Positions 25,742 to 33,940 of a DNA stretch of 36,011 nucleotides are shown here, in pieces. Within the stretch, counting starts at the first letter, position 1. Each line of letters opens with the position of its first letter. The notes under the pieces are model-generated. The model saw only the letters and a program-made list of their open reading frames with translations. It was not told the origin of the DNA and did no database searches. The stretch lies in NCBI GenBank assembly GCA_003134075.1, contig PLAI01000186.1, positions 15,902 through 51,912 of the forward strand. Reading direction: 5' to 3'. Position numbers and translations under genes: made by a program. This DNA is from Methylocystaceae bacterium (GTDB lineage Bacteria; Pseudomonadota; Alphaproteobacteria; Rhizobiales; Beijerinckiaceae).

Positions 25742-26347
25742 CTAGGGCTCCGCCTCGATCTCGCAGCTGACCGCCTCCACGCTGGCGCGCGCGCGCTCAT
25801 AGTCCGAAGGGCGCTTGGCGAGCGCCCGGATCAGCACGAATCCCAGCGGCGACGGCGCGGTGAGGCGGGTTTCCTGGGGCGGCGTCTCGTCGGAATCGCT
25901 TGTCTCCATTTCTTCGATTTGGCGCGCGTCGCCGACGATGATGTCGATCTTTCCCTTGTTCGACGCGCGGTCGGTTATCGAGTGGAAAATCGCGCCGGAT
26001 GGGTCGTGGAAGGAGAGGCCGAGATAATCCCCGCTGTCGATGTCGACGCGCAGGCGCAGCGGGCCTTTGGCGAGATCGAACAGACAGACCCCCTCCGCCA
26101 TCGCCGGGTCCTCGAAAGGCAGGAGCTGCGGGCCCGGCGCCGGCGGGTCGAACAACATCACGCCGTTTCGCGCGGTCTCGGCGTTCGCCGGCCGGTCCGA
26201 TTTGGCGGCTTCCACCAGGCGGGCGTATGCGTGGCGCGGCGCGACCAGGGGCATCAGCAGCACCGAGACAATATGCACCACGCCGGCGATCAGCAGCGTC
26301 GCCATGGCCCAAGGCAAAAGACCGGTCGCGCGATCCACGAGCTTCAT
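25742..26347 (-). CDS. DUF1254-like membrane protein
   Basis: 201 residues. One N-terminal membrane segment (about 13-35, MATLLIAGVVHIVSVLLMPL) precedes a periplasmic domain with ARNGVMLFDPPAPGP, RVDIDSGDYLGLSFHD and the end VLIRALAKRPSDY. It corresponds to the small DUF1254-type partner that in many Hyphomicrobiales follows a DUF1214 protein. The function of both is unknown. Its ATG overlaps the TGA of the DUF1214 gene upstream (26347-26344), so they are coupled and probably form a complex; being close to a peptidoglycan synthase suggests an envelope role, which is inference. Confidence 0.75.
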   Translation of the reverse strand: MKLVDRATGLLPWAMATLLIAGVVHIVSVLLMPLVAPRHAYARLVEAAKSDRPANAETARNGVMLFDPPAPGPQLLPFEDPAMAEGVCLFDLAKGPLRLRVDIDSGDYLGLSFHDPSGAIFHSITDRASNKGKIDIIVGDARQIEEMETSDSDETPPQETRLTAPSPLGFVLIRALAKRPSDYERARASVEAVSCEIEAEP

Positions 26348-26931
26348 TCGCAGCCCAGTTTGACGATTTTCAGAAAGCGCGCCGGATCGAGGCGCGCGGT
26401 GGTGTCGAGCGGCGTTTCATAGAGGCGCAGGACCAGCACGAAGAAATTCGCGTCGCCCGGCGATAGCCAATTGCCCGGGCGCGCATGACGCGAGATGACG
26501 AGCTCGAAGGCTCCGCCATCGCGGCGAACAATGTCGGCCGAGGTGTAACCAAGTCGCTCGGCGGGATTGGCCAGCGGCGCGCCTGAGGGGCTTGCGAGGC
26601 CAAGTGTCCAATAGCGCGCGGCGGGCAGCGGGTCCGCGACGTGATAGTCGCAGCGGCCGTCGAGCGGCGCGCCAGCCGAATCCGCGCTCGCGACGAACAC
26701 CAATCCCTCGTCGCGGCCCAGCGGCGCCTCGCCTCGGCGGGCGAGACCGGCGCGCGCGTAAGGGTCGATCTCCGGGCCGCTGGCGCGCGGCCAGGCGGTC
26801 CAGGGTCCGACGCGAAACGCGCCGAAGCCGCTGCCGCTCTCAACCGTCGCCGCCGTGACGCCGAATCCGAGCGCGAGGCCGCAGAGCATCGTCCAAAAGG
26901 CGCGCATATATTTATCGAAGGGCGCTCGCAA
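26344..26931 (-). CDS. DUF1214 protein
   Basis: 195 residues. An N-terminal hydrophobic segment (about 10-28) may be a signal or anchor. The rest is the DUF1214 domain: YARAGLARRGEAPL, GRCDYHVADPLPAARYWTL near residue 93, YTSADIVRRDGGAFEL and HARPGNWLSPGDANFFVLVLRLYETPL-type motif near 150-175. DUF1214 is common as a C-terminal part of larger exported proteins with DUF1254; here the two are separate genes. Activity unknown. The start at 26931 is preferred; a longer overlapping frame on the same strand lacks the motifs. Upstream on the same strand, 50 bases away, ends the PBP1A gene, so all three may be one operon. Confidence 0.8.
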   Translation of the reverse strand: MRAPFDKYMRAFWTMLCGLALGFGVTAATVESGSGFGAFRVGPWTAWPRASGPEIDPYARAGLARRGEAPLGRDEGLVFVASADSAGAPLDGRCDYHVADPLPAARYWTLGLASPSGAPLANPAERLGYTSADIVRRDGGAFELVISRHARPGNWLSPGDANFFVLVLRLYETPLDTTARLDPARFLKIVKLGCE

Positions 26932-26981
26932 GGGTATGAGTTTCTCGATATTTCAGGGAGCGCCAAAGGACGCCCCGCGCT

Positions 26982-29216
26982 TCATTCTACCGCGCCGCCG
27001 AGCGTCCGGGAACCTCCCGCGGCGCTGTGTGAACGCGCTGGGCTTAAAGGCGCCAACTCTTGGAAGGCGTCGCCTCGCTTGCCAAGCGAAAGGGCCTTTA
27101 TTTTGGTTTCGATCGAGCCCAACGCCTCCACCGCGCCCTTCGAGAGCGTGGCGGGGCGTTGCGGCGCGCCGAGCTCCAGCGGCTTGATCGGCGTTCCGGC
27201 GGCCGCGGCTTCCGCCACGGGCGCCTGGGCCATGCCGACGATGTGCTTGAGCGGCACGCCCTGATGGGCGTAGGCCATGATGTCGTGCCATGTGCGAGCC
27301 GGGAGCGAGCCGCCAGTCATATTGTTCATCGGTTCGCCGTCGTCGTTGCCATACCAAACGCAGCCGCCCATGGCCCCCGAATAGCCGCAGAACCAAGCGT
27401 CCTTGAAGCCGTTGGTGGTTCCGGTCTTACCGATCACCTCTCTGCCATCGCCAAGCTGCGCCGCCCTGCCGGTGCCTTCCTCGACCACCTTTCGCATCAT
27501 CGAGCCGAGTTCCACGACCTTGTCGAATGGAACCGCCTGCTCTTGCGGCGGCGCATTCCGGTCATGCCTGTACAGAAGGTCGCCGTGACGATTGTCGATT
27601 TCCATGGCGGTGTAAGCGAGCGTCTTTTTGCCGCCATTCACGAAGGCGGCGTAGGCGGCCGCATGTTCGAGCAAGGTCACCTCGTCGGCGCCGATCGGCA
27701 ACGACGGCGTATCCTCCAACGGCGCCGTGATGCCGAGACTCCGCGCGGTCTGGACGATTTTCGCGCGCCCAGCCTTGGGATTGCCATTGCCTATGGCGAT
27801 GGAGAGCTTCACGGCGACGGTGTTCAGCGAGCGCGCCAGCGCATTGGCCAGCGGCAGCGAGCCAGCGTAGGAGCCGCCGTAATTGTGTGGACACCAATTG
27901 CCGATGCAGACCGGCGAGTCGACGACGATGGTTGTGGGCTTGAACTTGCCGGTCATCAAGGCCGTCAGATAGACGTAAGGTTTGAACGAAGAGCCTGGCT
28001 GGCGCATCGCCTCGGTCGCGCGATTGAACTGGCTCGCGCCATAGTCGCGGCCCCCGACCATGGCTCGAAGCGCCCCGTCCGGCTCCATCACGACCATCGC
28101 GCTTTGCTTGACGTGATAGGCGTGACCGCTCTCGCGCAGATTGTCCTCGATCACCTCGCCGGCGCGCTTCTGCACGTTGGAGTCGAGCGCCAGCCGCACG
28201 TTCAGCACGCGATCCTCGCCCAGCTTGCCCGAGTCGGCGAGTTTTTGCACTTCCTCATAGGCGTAATCCAGATACCAGTCGGGACTCGAGTCCTGTTTGC
28301 GCGCCACCGGAGTGGCTGGATTGCGCTGCGCCGGAACGATCTGGCTGGCGGTCATGAAGCCGGCGTCGACCAGATTGTTCAACACGTCGTTCGCCCGCGC
28401 GCGCGCGGCGGGGAGATTGACGTGCGGGGCGTATTTGGTCGGCGCCTTGAACAGGCCGGCCAGCATCGCCGCCTCGGCCAGCGTCACGTCCTTCACCGAT
28501 TTGCCGAAATAGAACTCCGCAGCCGCCTGAATGCCAAAGGTGCCCCCGCCCATGTAAACCCGGTCGAGATAGAGTTTGAGAATCTCGCGCTTGGTCAAAT
28601 GATGCTCGAGCCAAAGCGCCAGAAAAGCCTCGTTGATCTTGCGCGTCACCGTCCGCTCGTTGGAGAGAAACAGATTTTTGGCGAGCTGCTGGGTGATCGA
28701 CGAACCGCCCTGCACGACGCCCGAGGAGCGCGCGTTGACGGTCAGCGCCCGCGCGGTGCCGATCACGTCGATTCCGAAATGCTCGTAAAAACGCCGGTCC
28801 TCGGTGGCGAGCACGGCCTTCACCAGATAGTCGGGATAGTCTTCGAGCGGCACCGCGTCATCGTGCTTGATTCCGCGCTGTCCGACCTCGACGCCGTAGC
28901 GGTCCAAAAAAGTCACCGCGAGGTCGGCCCGCTTGAGCCAGTCCTTCTCGCTGGTCATGTGAAACGCCGAGGAGGCCAGCGCCAGCGCCAAAATCCCGCC
29001 GCCAAGCGACATCGTGAGCGCCTCGCAGGCGATTTCGACTCCGATCCGGCTGAGGCCCGATACGTGGAAACGCGCCATGAAAGCCGAGAAGTTCTCATAC
29101 GTCTCGCGCGATCTGCGGCCGCTGTCGAACATGCTGGAGTCGATCATCGCGTCGACGGCCAGCAGCACGCGCGAAAGGCGCTTAACGATCGGCAGTGAAC
29201 CCAAACGCTTCCACAA
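26982..29216 (-). CDS. Bifunctional penicillin-binding protein, class A (PBP1A type)
   Basis: About 744 residues from a TTG at 29216. A cytoplasmic N-terminus and one membrane helix precede the glycosyltransferase domain with its catalytic motifs ATEDRRFYEHFGID, GGSSITQQLAKN and RKINEAFLALWLE. The transpeptidase domain follows with SxxK (PGSSFKPYVY), SxN (RSLNT) and KTG (GKTGTTNGFKDAWFCGY). It polymerises lipid II into glycan strands and cross-links them in the periplasm. The open frame continues to 29756, but that part is opposite the YcgN-type gene and is a shadow. GGGAG lies about ten bases before the TTG; ATGs at 29147 and 29132 are later and would cut residues conserved in relatives. The gene is divergent from the YcgN-type gene. 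Confidence 0.92.
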   Translation of the reverse strand: MWKRLGSLPIVKRLSRVLLAVDAMIDSSMFDSGRRSRETYENFSAFMARFHVSGLSRIGVEIACEALTMSLGGGILALALASSAFHMTSEKDWLKRADLAVTFLDRYGVEVGQRGIKHDDAVPLEDYPDYLVKAVLATEDRRFYEHFGIDVIGTARALTVNARSSGVVQGGSSITQQLAKNLFLSNERTVTRKINEAFLALWLEHHLTKREILKLYLDRVYMGGGTFGIQAAAEFYFGKSVKDVTLAEAAMLAGLFKAPTKYAPHVNLPAARARANDVLNNLVDAGFMTASQIVPAQRNPATPVARKQDSSPDWYLDYAYEEVQKLADSGKLGEDRVLNVRLALDSNVQKRAGEVIEDNLRESGHAYHVKQSAMVVMEPDGALRAMVGGRDYGASQFNRATEAMRQPGSSFKPYVYLTALMTGKFKPTTIVVDSPVCIGNWCPHNYGGSYAGSLPLANALARSLNTVAVKLSIAIGNGNPKAGRAKIVQTARSLGITAPLEDTPSLPIGADEVTLLEHAAAYAAFVNGGKKTLAYTAMEIDNRHGDLLYRHDRNAPPQEQAVPFDKVVELGSMMRKVVEEGTGRAAQLGDGREVIGKTGTTNGFKDAWFCGYSGAMGGCVWYGNDDGEPMNNMTGGSLPARTWHDIMAYAHQGVPLKHIVGMAQAPVAEAAAAGTPIKPLELGAPQRPATLSKGAVEALGSIETKIKALSLGKRGDAFQELAPLSPARSHSAAGGSRTLGGAVE

Positions 29217-29354
29217 GGCCAAAAACTCCCGCGCGACCGCCCATTCCCCTTGCGCCGCGATGTTAGCATTTTTTAAACCATCTTGACGATGGCTCGCGTG
29301 GGCTTCATTGCGGTTATGGTTTCCAGCGGGGAGCGGTATAAGAAAACTGTGAGC

Positions 29355-29873
29355 ATGACGGAAAATAGCGGCGCCGCGGCGCGATCGGCCGACACCCGTC
29401 CCAAGGGAGGGGCCACCGCGCCCTTTTGGGAAAAGCCGCTCGAAGACTTGACCCGGGCGCAATGGGAGAAGCTTTGCGACGGCTGCGGGCGTTGTTGCCT
29501 GATCAAGCTCGAGGACGAAGACACGGGCGCCATTCACCACACCAGCGTCGCCTGTAAGTTGTTGGATCAAGGGAGCTGCCGCTGCGGCGATTACGCCGGC
29601 CGCAAGAAGATCGTGCCGGACTGCGTGCGGCTGACCCTGGAGAAGCTCTCCAAAATCAAATGGTTGCCGCCGACCTGCGCCTACCGGCTGCGCTTTGAGG
29701 GCAAGAGCCTGCCGTCCTGGCATCCGCTCCTGAGCGGCGATCCCGATAGCGTGCACCGCGCCGGCGTGTCGGTCCAGGGGCGGGTCGAGGCGGCCGAGGA
29801 CGCGGTCGACACCGACGATCTGCCCGAATTTATCCGGCTGTGGCCGAAGCGATGGCCGAAGAGGGCGCGCTAG
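29355..29873 (+). CDS. YcgN-type cysteine-cluster protein (UPF0260)
   Basis: 172 residues. The core has the family's cysteine pattern: CDGCGRCC near residue 43, then [15 protein letters not shown], a Cys in PDCVRL and a Cys in PPTCAYRL. Such clusters are thought to bind zinc or an iron-sulfur centre; the role is unknown, although the family is widespread in proteobacteria. The N-terminal 25 residues are variable. The end matches the family ([13 protein letters not shown], then a LPEFIRLW tail). The start at 29355 gives the usual length; in-frame GTG (29349) and TTG (29283) lie upstream and no strong RBS decides. It is divergent from the PBP1A gene. Confidence 0.88.
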   Translation: MTENSGAAARSADTRPKGGATAPFWEKPLEDLTRAQWEKLCDGCGRCCLIKLEDEDTGAIHHTSVACKLLDQGSCRCGDYAGRKKIVPDCVRLTLEKLSKIKWLPPTCAYRLRFEGKSLPSWHPLLSGDPDSVHRAGVSVQGRVEAAEDAVDTDDLPEFIRLWPKRWPKRAR

Positions 29874-29946
29874 CCGCGCGCGATTTCGCCTTATTCATTC
29901 GCCGTTCAGCCGATATGCTCGAAATTCGTTTCTGGGAGGCGCGGGA

Positions 29947-30369
29947 ATGATCCGGCGGACGGGGAAAATCTTGTGCGTGGCCTTCGCGCTGCCTTTCGCT
30001 TCGCTCGCTCAGGCCAGGGAAGGCGGCCCAGCTTTCGCGCCTTTCGGCCGCGGCAGGGAAGAGGCGCCCCCGCCCCCGCTCCCGCTCCCGCCCGATGGCC
30101 GCGCCAAGGAGGGCGGTCCTCCCGGGCTCGAATGTTTTTCGGTCGCCCAGACGCGCCAGAAAATCGCCCAGCATCGGCTCGCCGAACCTTTTCCGCTGAT
30201 GCGCGCCGAAAGCAGCGCCAACCAGGCCGACGCGTTGTCGACGCGGCTCTGCCGTATCGGCGAGCTGTTTCTTTACGAGATCAATCTGCTACGGCGGGAC
30301 GGACGTGTCATAAGGGTTTTCGTTGACGCCGCGAGCGGCAAGCCTAGCCCTTACCGTCCGGAACACTGA
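29947..30369 (+). CDS. Exported PepSY-like small protein
   Basis: 140 residues with a signal peptide (about 1-23, ending LAQA). A Pro/Gly-rich linker (about 24-58) is followed by a domain with CFSVAQTRQKIAQHRLAEPF, LCRIGELFLYEINLLRRDGR and VFVDAASGKP, the helix-strand-strand pattern of a PepSY domain, with two cysteines (about residues 62 and 101) that could form a disulfide. PepSY domains are often inhibitory or sensory in the periplasm. GGGAGG lies about ten bases before the ATG. It is the first gene of an operon with a regulator-kinase pair, 28 bases upstream, so it probably modulates the kinase, as the small periplasmic FeuN does for FeuQ in rhizobia; this link is an inference. Confidence 0.75.
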   Translation: MIRRTGKILCVAFALPFASLAQAREGGPAFAPFGRGREEAPPPPLPLPPDGRAKEGGPPGLECFSVAQTRQKIAQHRLAEPFPLMRAESSANQADALSTRLCRIGELFLYEINLLRRDGRVIRVFVDAASGKPSPYRPEH

Positions 30370-30397
30370 CGCGGCGAAACCCAAGGAGGAGAATCCA

Positions 30398-31075
30398 TTG
30401 CGGCTGCTTGTGGTGGAGGACGACAAGGATTTGAACCGCCAGATCGTCACGGCTCTGCAGCAGGCGGGCTATGCGGTCGATCGCGCCTATGATGGCGAGG
30501 AGGCGCAATTTCTCGGCGACACCGAGCCCTATGACGCCGTGGTGCTCGACATCGGCCTGCCGAAAAAGGACGGCGTCGCCGTGCTCGAGGAATGGCGCCG
30601 CGCCGGGCGCGTCATGCCGGTGTTGATCCTGACCGCGCGCGACCGATGGAGCGACAAGGTGCAGGGTTTCGACGCCGGCGCCGATGATTACGTGGCAAAG
30701 CCCTTCCACATGGAGGAGGTTCTGGCCCGCATCCGCGCCTTGCTGCGCCGCGCCGTCGGGCACGCCACCAGTGAGATCGTATGCGGACCCGTGCGGCTCG
30801 ACACCAAGTCCGGGCGCGTCGTCGTCGATGGCGCTCCAATTAAGCTGACCTCACACGAATACCGGCTGCTCGCCTATCTCTTGCATCACGGCGGGCGCGT
30901 GATTTCGCGTAGCGAAATCATCGAGCATCTATACGATCAGGATTTCGACCGCGACTCGAACACGATCGAGGTCTTCGTCGGCCGTCTGCGCAAAAAGCTG
31001 GGCGTCGAGGTGATCCAGACGGTGCGTGGGCTCGGGTATATCGCCGCGCCGCCGGAGGAGGGCGGGAAAGGATAG
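30398..31075 (+). CDS. OmpR-family response regulator (PhoP/FeuP-like)
   Basis: 225 residues from a TTG at 30398, with the strong RBS AAGGAGGA seven bases upstream; earlier frames lack one. Receiver: VVEDDKD with the acidic pair, phosphoacceptor Asp51 (AVVLDIGLP), Thr in LILTARD, Lys in YVAKPFHMEE. The winged-helix domain has LTSHEYRLLAYLLHHGGRVI, SNTIEVFVGRLRKKLG and QTVRGLGYIA. The sequence pattern is close to the PhoP/QseB/FeuP group, in which the partner senses periplasmic signals. It lies between the PepSY-like gene and the kinase, nine bases before the latter's start. Confidence 0.93.
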   Translation: MRLLVVEDDKDLNRQIVTALQQAGYAVDRAYDGEEAQFLGDTEPYDAVVLDIGLPKKDGVAVLEEWRRAGRVMPVLILTARDRWSDKVQGFDAGADDYVAKPFHMEEVLARIRALLRRAVGHATSEIVCGPVRLDTKSGRVVVDGAPIKLTSHEYRLLAYLLHHGGRVISRSEIIEHLYDQDFDRDSNTIEVFVGRLRKKLGVEVIQTVRGLGYIAAPPEEGGKG

Positions 31076-31084
31076 GCGGCGCCC

Positions 31085-32470
31085 ATGCCCGTTCTCGCTT
31101 TCGCGACGAGATCAATCGCCCGGCGGCTGTTTTTCACCGCCGCGGGGCTGAGTTTCCTGCTTTTGCTGGTCGCTTCCCTGTTGCTGACGCAATATTATCG
31201 GCGCAACGCGGAAGATGTGTTCGAACGCAGGCTCGAAGTCTATCTGCGCGCCATCGTCGCCCATGTGTCGCAGCCGGGCGAGGAAGGTCGCGGCCCCGGC
31301 CAACTTGGCGAACCGCAATTCGAACTGCCCAATTCCGGCTGGTATTGGCAGATCACGCGCACCGATGACGAAGAGCACGAAATCGTGGCGTCGCGGTCGC
31401 TGTTCGCGTCGCAACTGCCCAAATTGGCCAATTTCGGGGTCGTTCCCGAGACCGGCGGCGCGCGGCGCGGGACGGCGCCGGGGCCGGACGGCCGGCTGCT
31501 GCGCATCGTCGAGCGTGTGATCGACGTGGGCGACACCGGCGTTTATCTGGTGCAGGTCGCCGGAAACGCCGAAGAGGTCGAGCACGACATCGACCGTTTT
31601 CGCTTCGTCCTCACCATCGCCTTCGCGCTGCTCGCCATCGCGCTCGCCATCGCCGCCGCGTTCCAGGTGAGATTTGGTCTGCGCCCGTTGCGCATGTTGG
31701 AAAGCGAGCTTGGCGAGATCAGGCGCGGCGCGCGCGAACGCATCTCCGGGCGCTATCCCATCGAAGTCGCGCCGCTGGTCGACGAACTGAATCTGCTAAT
31801 TGGCGCCAATCGCGACATCGTCGAGCGCGCGCGCACGCAGGTCGGCAATCTCGCCCATGCGCTTAAGACGCCGCTCAGCGTGATCGTCAACGAGGCCGAC
31901 GCCGCGCCGTCGCCGCTCGCCGAAAAGGTGAACGAGCAGGCGACGGTCATGCGCGACCAGATCACCTTTTACCTCGATCGGGCGCGGGCGGCGGCGCGGG
32001 CGGGCGCCATCGGCTCGACGACGCGGGTGGAGCCCGTGGTCGCCGCTCTGCTGCGCACTTTCGCGAAGATATGCGCCGAGCGCGGCGTGGCGTTCTCGGG
32101 CGAGGCGGCGAAGGAATTGTGGTTTCTGGGCGAGCGCCAGGATCTCGAGGAGATGGTCGGAAATCTGCTCGACAACGCCGGCAAATGGGCGAGCGGCGCG
32201 GTCTCCATCGCCGTGACGCGCGAGGCGGAGCCAAGCGCGCCGGGGCGCGCCTTGTTGCTGTTCACCATCGAGGACGACGGCCCTGGACTTGCTCCGCAAC
32301 TGCGCGCGGCGGCGACGCAGCGCGGCCGCCGCCTGGACGAAACCAAGCCCGGCTCGGGACTTGGCCTCTCGATCGTGACCGATCTCGCCGCCGCCTATGG
32401 CGGATCGCTGCGCCTCGCCGACAGCCCCAAGGGCGGGCTGCGGGCGCAACTGCGGCTGCCGGGGTTTTGA
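31085..32470 (+). CDS. Sensor histidine kinase (PhoQ/FeuQ-like)
   Basis: 461 residues. Membrane helices at about 14-36 and 178-200 flank a periplasmic domain of about 140 residues (NSGWYWQITRTDDEEHEIVA is typical of this group). After HAMP comes the dimerisation domain with His258 in NLAHALKTPLSV, the form usual for PhoQ/FeuQ kinases, and the ATPase domain with N box GNLLDNAGKWA, DDGPGL and GSGLGLSIV. It would phosphorylate the regulator encoded directly upstream. The signal is unknown; osmotic, cation or envelope stress is usual. A small lipoprotein gene follows 64 bases downstream. Confidence 0.93.
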   Translation: MPVLAFATRSIARRLFFTAAGLSFLLLLVASLLLTQYYRRNAEDVFERRLEVYLRAIVAHVSQPGEEGRGPGQLGEPQFELPNSGWYWQITRTDDEEHEIVASRSLFASQLPKLANFGVVPETGGARRGTAPGPDGRLLRIVERVIDVGDTGVYLVQVAGNAEEVEHDIDRFRFVLTIAFALLAIALAIAAAFQVRFGLRPLRMLESELGEIRRGARERISGRYPIEVAPLVDELNLLIGANRDIVERARTQVGNLAHALKTPLSVIVNEADAAPSPLAEKVNEQATVMRDQITFYLDRARAAARAGAIGSTTRVEPVVAALLRTFAKICAERGVAFSGEAAKELWFLGERQDLEEMVGNLLDNAGKWASGAVSIAVTREAEPSAPGRALLLFTIEDDGPGLAPQLRAAATQRGRRLDETKPGSGLGLSIVTDLAAAYGGSLRLADSPKGGLRAQLRLPGF

Positions 32471-32534
32471 CATGCGCCTTTCGATCCGGCATGACGACGC
32501 GTGAATGCGATGGTTAATCGTTAAGGGAACGAAT

Positions 32535-32927
32535 ATGCCGAGCGTTAGACTGATCGCCGCCAGCCTTGTCACGGCGACGCTTTTCCTCGCCGCCTGCAAC
32601 GCCTCGAAACCCGCGCCGGTGGTCACCGCGCCTGTCGCGGTCGCCCCAGAGCCGCCGGCGCCCGGCGTGGTCGGCACGGCGGTTGGCCGCGATCTCGACG
32701 AAAAGGACAAGACTATCGCAATCGCCGCGCAAAGCGAGGCGGTGAATTCAGGAACCCGCAAGGCGTGGAAGGGCGACCACGGCGCCTACGGCTTCATCGT
32801 GCCGGGACCGGAAAGCGGCGCCGGAGGCTGCCGCTACTACACCCACAAAATCTTCATCGATGGGCGCCCGAAAGAGGCGAAGGGGCAGGCCTGCAAAACG
32901 GGCGATGTTTGGCGCGTCACAAGTTGA
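32535..32927 (+). CDS. Small lipoprotein, 17-kDa surface-antigen-like C-terminus
   Basis: 130 residues. Signal sequence with lipobox (LAAC, Cys21), then a Pro/Ala/Val-rich linker (about 25-50) and a domain with CRYYTHKIFIDGRPKEAKGQ near residue 103, followed by ACKTGDVWRV. This C-terminus resembles the end of the alphaproteobacterial 17-kDa surface antigen family, without the usual glycine zipper. It should be lipid-anchored, in the outer membrane because the residues after Cys are Asn-Ala rather than Asp. AGGGA lies about seven bases before the ATG. It may be co-transcribed with the kinase. Confidence 0.75.
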   Translation: MPSVRLIAASLVTATLFLAACNASKPAPVVTAPVAVAPEPPAPGVVGTAVGRDLDEKDKTIAIAAQSEAVNSGTRKAWKGDHGAYGFIVPGPESGAGGCRYYTHKIFIDGRPKEAKGQACKTGDVWRVTS

Positions 32928-32969
32928 TGCGCGGCTGAAATCTCCTTAAGCGGCGAAGCGATTAGATTA

Positions 32970-33635
32970 ATGCGCCTTTTCCTCGCTTGCCTTGCGCTTC
33001 TCGCCTGTCTTGGCCTCGGCGCCTATGGCCTGCTGCGAGCGGGCGCCGACTTGCCCGCCGCGACGGTCGAAGCCAATATCGGCGACACGCGCTTCGCCTT
33101 CGCGCCGGCCTATGCCCGCGACGAGGCCACGGCCGCCGGCGGCTTCCAGGACCGCCTCGCCTTCGTCGCGGTGATTCCGGACTTCTCGCCGCCGCCGCGG
33201 CCGGCAAGGGCGCTGTCGCCCAAGGCGTTGACGGAGCGCGCGCGCGACAATGTTTATATCACTGTGTCGTCCAAGGACGACGGCGTCGATCCGGCGGATC
33301 GTCCGATGCAGCTTTACGCCCGCTTTCTGGAGGCCGAAACGGCCGCCGGTCCCGGCGGTCTGGTGATGCGCCGCTTCGAGCAGGGCTCGCCTTACGATCT
33401 TGAACAGCTTTACGTCGCGCCGCCCGACGGGCGAGATTTCTTCGCCCGCTGCCCGAAGCCGGCGAGCGACGACCTGGCGTCCGCGGAGTTGTGCTTTTTT
33501 GTGTTTCGCGTCGACGGACTCGACGTGGAGTTGCGCTTCCCGCCGGCGCAGCTGGAAAACTGGGAGGCGCTGAACGAGGGCACGAGAGCCTTCCTCGGCC
33601 GCGTTCGCGCTGTCGACGCCGGCAAGCGACGTTAG
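32970..33635 (+). CDS. Exported or membrane-anchored hypothetical protein, 221 aa
   Basis: The first about 22 residues are a hydrophobic signal or anchor (LFLACLALLACLGLGAYGLL). The remainder is periplasmic with no motif I recognise; notable are FAFAPAYARDEAT, a proline-rich SPPPRPARAL, DNVYITVSSKDDGVDPADRP, DLEQLYVAPPDGRDFFARCP and ELCFFVFRVDGLDVELRFPP. The two Cys residues near 160 and 173 may pair. The sequence looks conserved rather than random, with beta-rich segments. It lies 42 bases after the lipoprotein gene, in the same direction, and is the last gene before the integrated element. Confidence 0.7.
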   Translation: MRLFLACLALLACLGLGAYGLLRAGADLPAATVEANIGDTRFAFAPAYARDEATAAGGFQDRLAFVAVIPDFSPPPRPARALSPKALTERARDNVYITVSSKDDGVDPADRPMQLYARFLEAETAAGPGGLVMRRFEQGSPYDLEQLYVAPPDGRDFFARCPKPASDDLASAELCFFVFRVDGLDVELRFPPAQLENWEALNEGTRAFLGRVRAVDAGKRR

Positions 33636-33724
33636 CCCGTTCGCGACGATGAGCGCCAAGCTAAACTCGCCAAAGACCTGCTTTCGGGGATATCGCCGAT
33701 TCGCGCAGCGCCGCGACTTTATAA

Positions 33725-33771
33725 TGGTACCGCCACCCCGGCTTGAACGGGGGACCTCTAGATCCACAATC
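33725..33771 (-). other. 3' half of tRNA-His(GTG), attachment-site remnant
   Basis: On the minus strand the sequence folds as the 3' half of a tRNA: anticodon loop TTGTGGA (anticodon GTG), stem TCTAG, canonical variable loop AGGTC, T arm CCCCG-TTCAAGC-CGGGG, acceptor TGGCGGT, then A73 and encoded CCA. No D arm or 5' acceptor strand (expected ACCGCCA) is present upstream, so the gene is not complete. A73 instead of C73 is the alphaproteobacterial tRNA-His form. Position next to an integrase marks it as the att copy left by an element that integrates into this tRNA gene. Confidence 0.75.
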
Positions 33772-33903
33772 AAAGGCGATAGGCTGTCAGCCGCCGACAG
33801 GGCGCGACAGAAAATCGTCGCTAACACCAACAAATCACTTGACTTTCTTCAACCAACCACGACTTTAGGCGACAGCTCACGCCAACCTCAGACAGGCGCG
33901 AGC

Positions 33904-33924
33904 GCATACCTATGATGCATACCT
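33904..33924 (+). repeat. 8-base direct repeat before the integrase
   Basis: GCATACCT occurs twice with a 5-base spacer, 13-base period, ending 16 bases before the integrase ATG. May be a regulator or accessory-factor binding site, but could be chance. Confidence 0.4.
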
Positions 33925-33940
33925 TTGGAGAGCCGTAGAC

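Larger units (their letters stand above)
33636..33940. other. Chromosome-element junction without a protein gene
   Basis: About 305 bases. It holds the tRNA-His 3' fragment (33725-33771), a weak promoter candidate (TTGACT 33839-33844, 17 bases, ACTTTA 33862-33867) and the direct repeat GCATACCT at 33904-33911 and 33917-33924. An open frame of 88 codons here is only the tRNA fragment translated from the other strand. Confidence 0.6.

Noticed and set aside
27060-29198. Open frame of 712 codons on the plus strand
   Set aside because: It is the antisense of the PBP1A gene, without family motifs, RBS or normal composition. Long antisense frames are usual at this GC content.
33649-33915. 88-codon frame with the PPPRLERGTSRST motif
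   Set aside because: This is the translated complement of the tRNA-His fragment, a known annotation artefact near integration sites.
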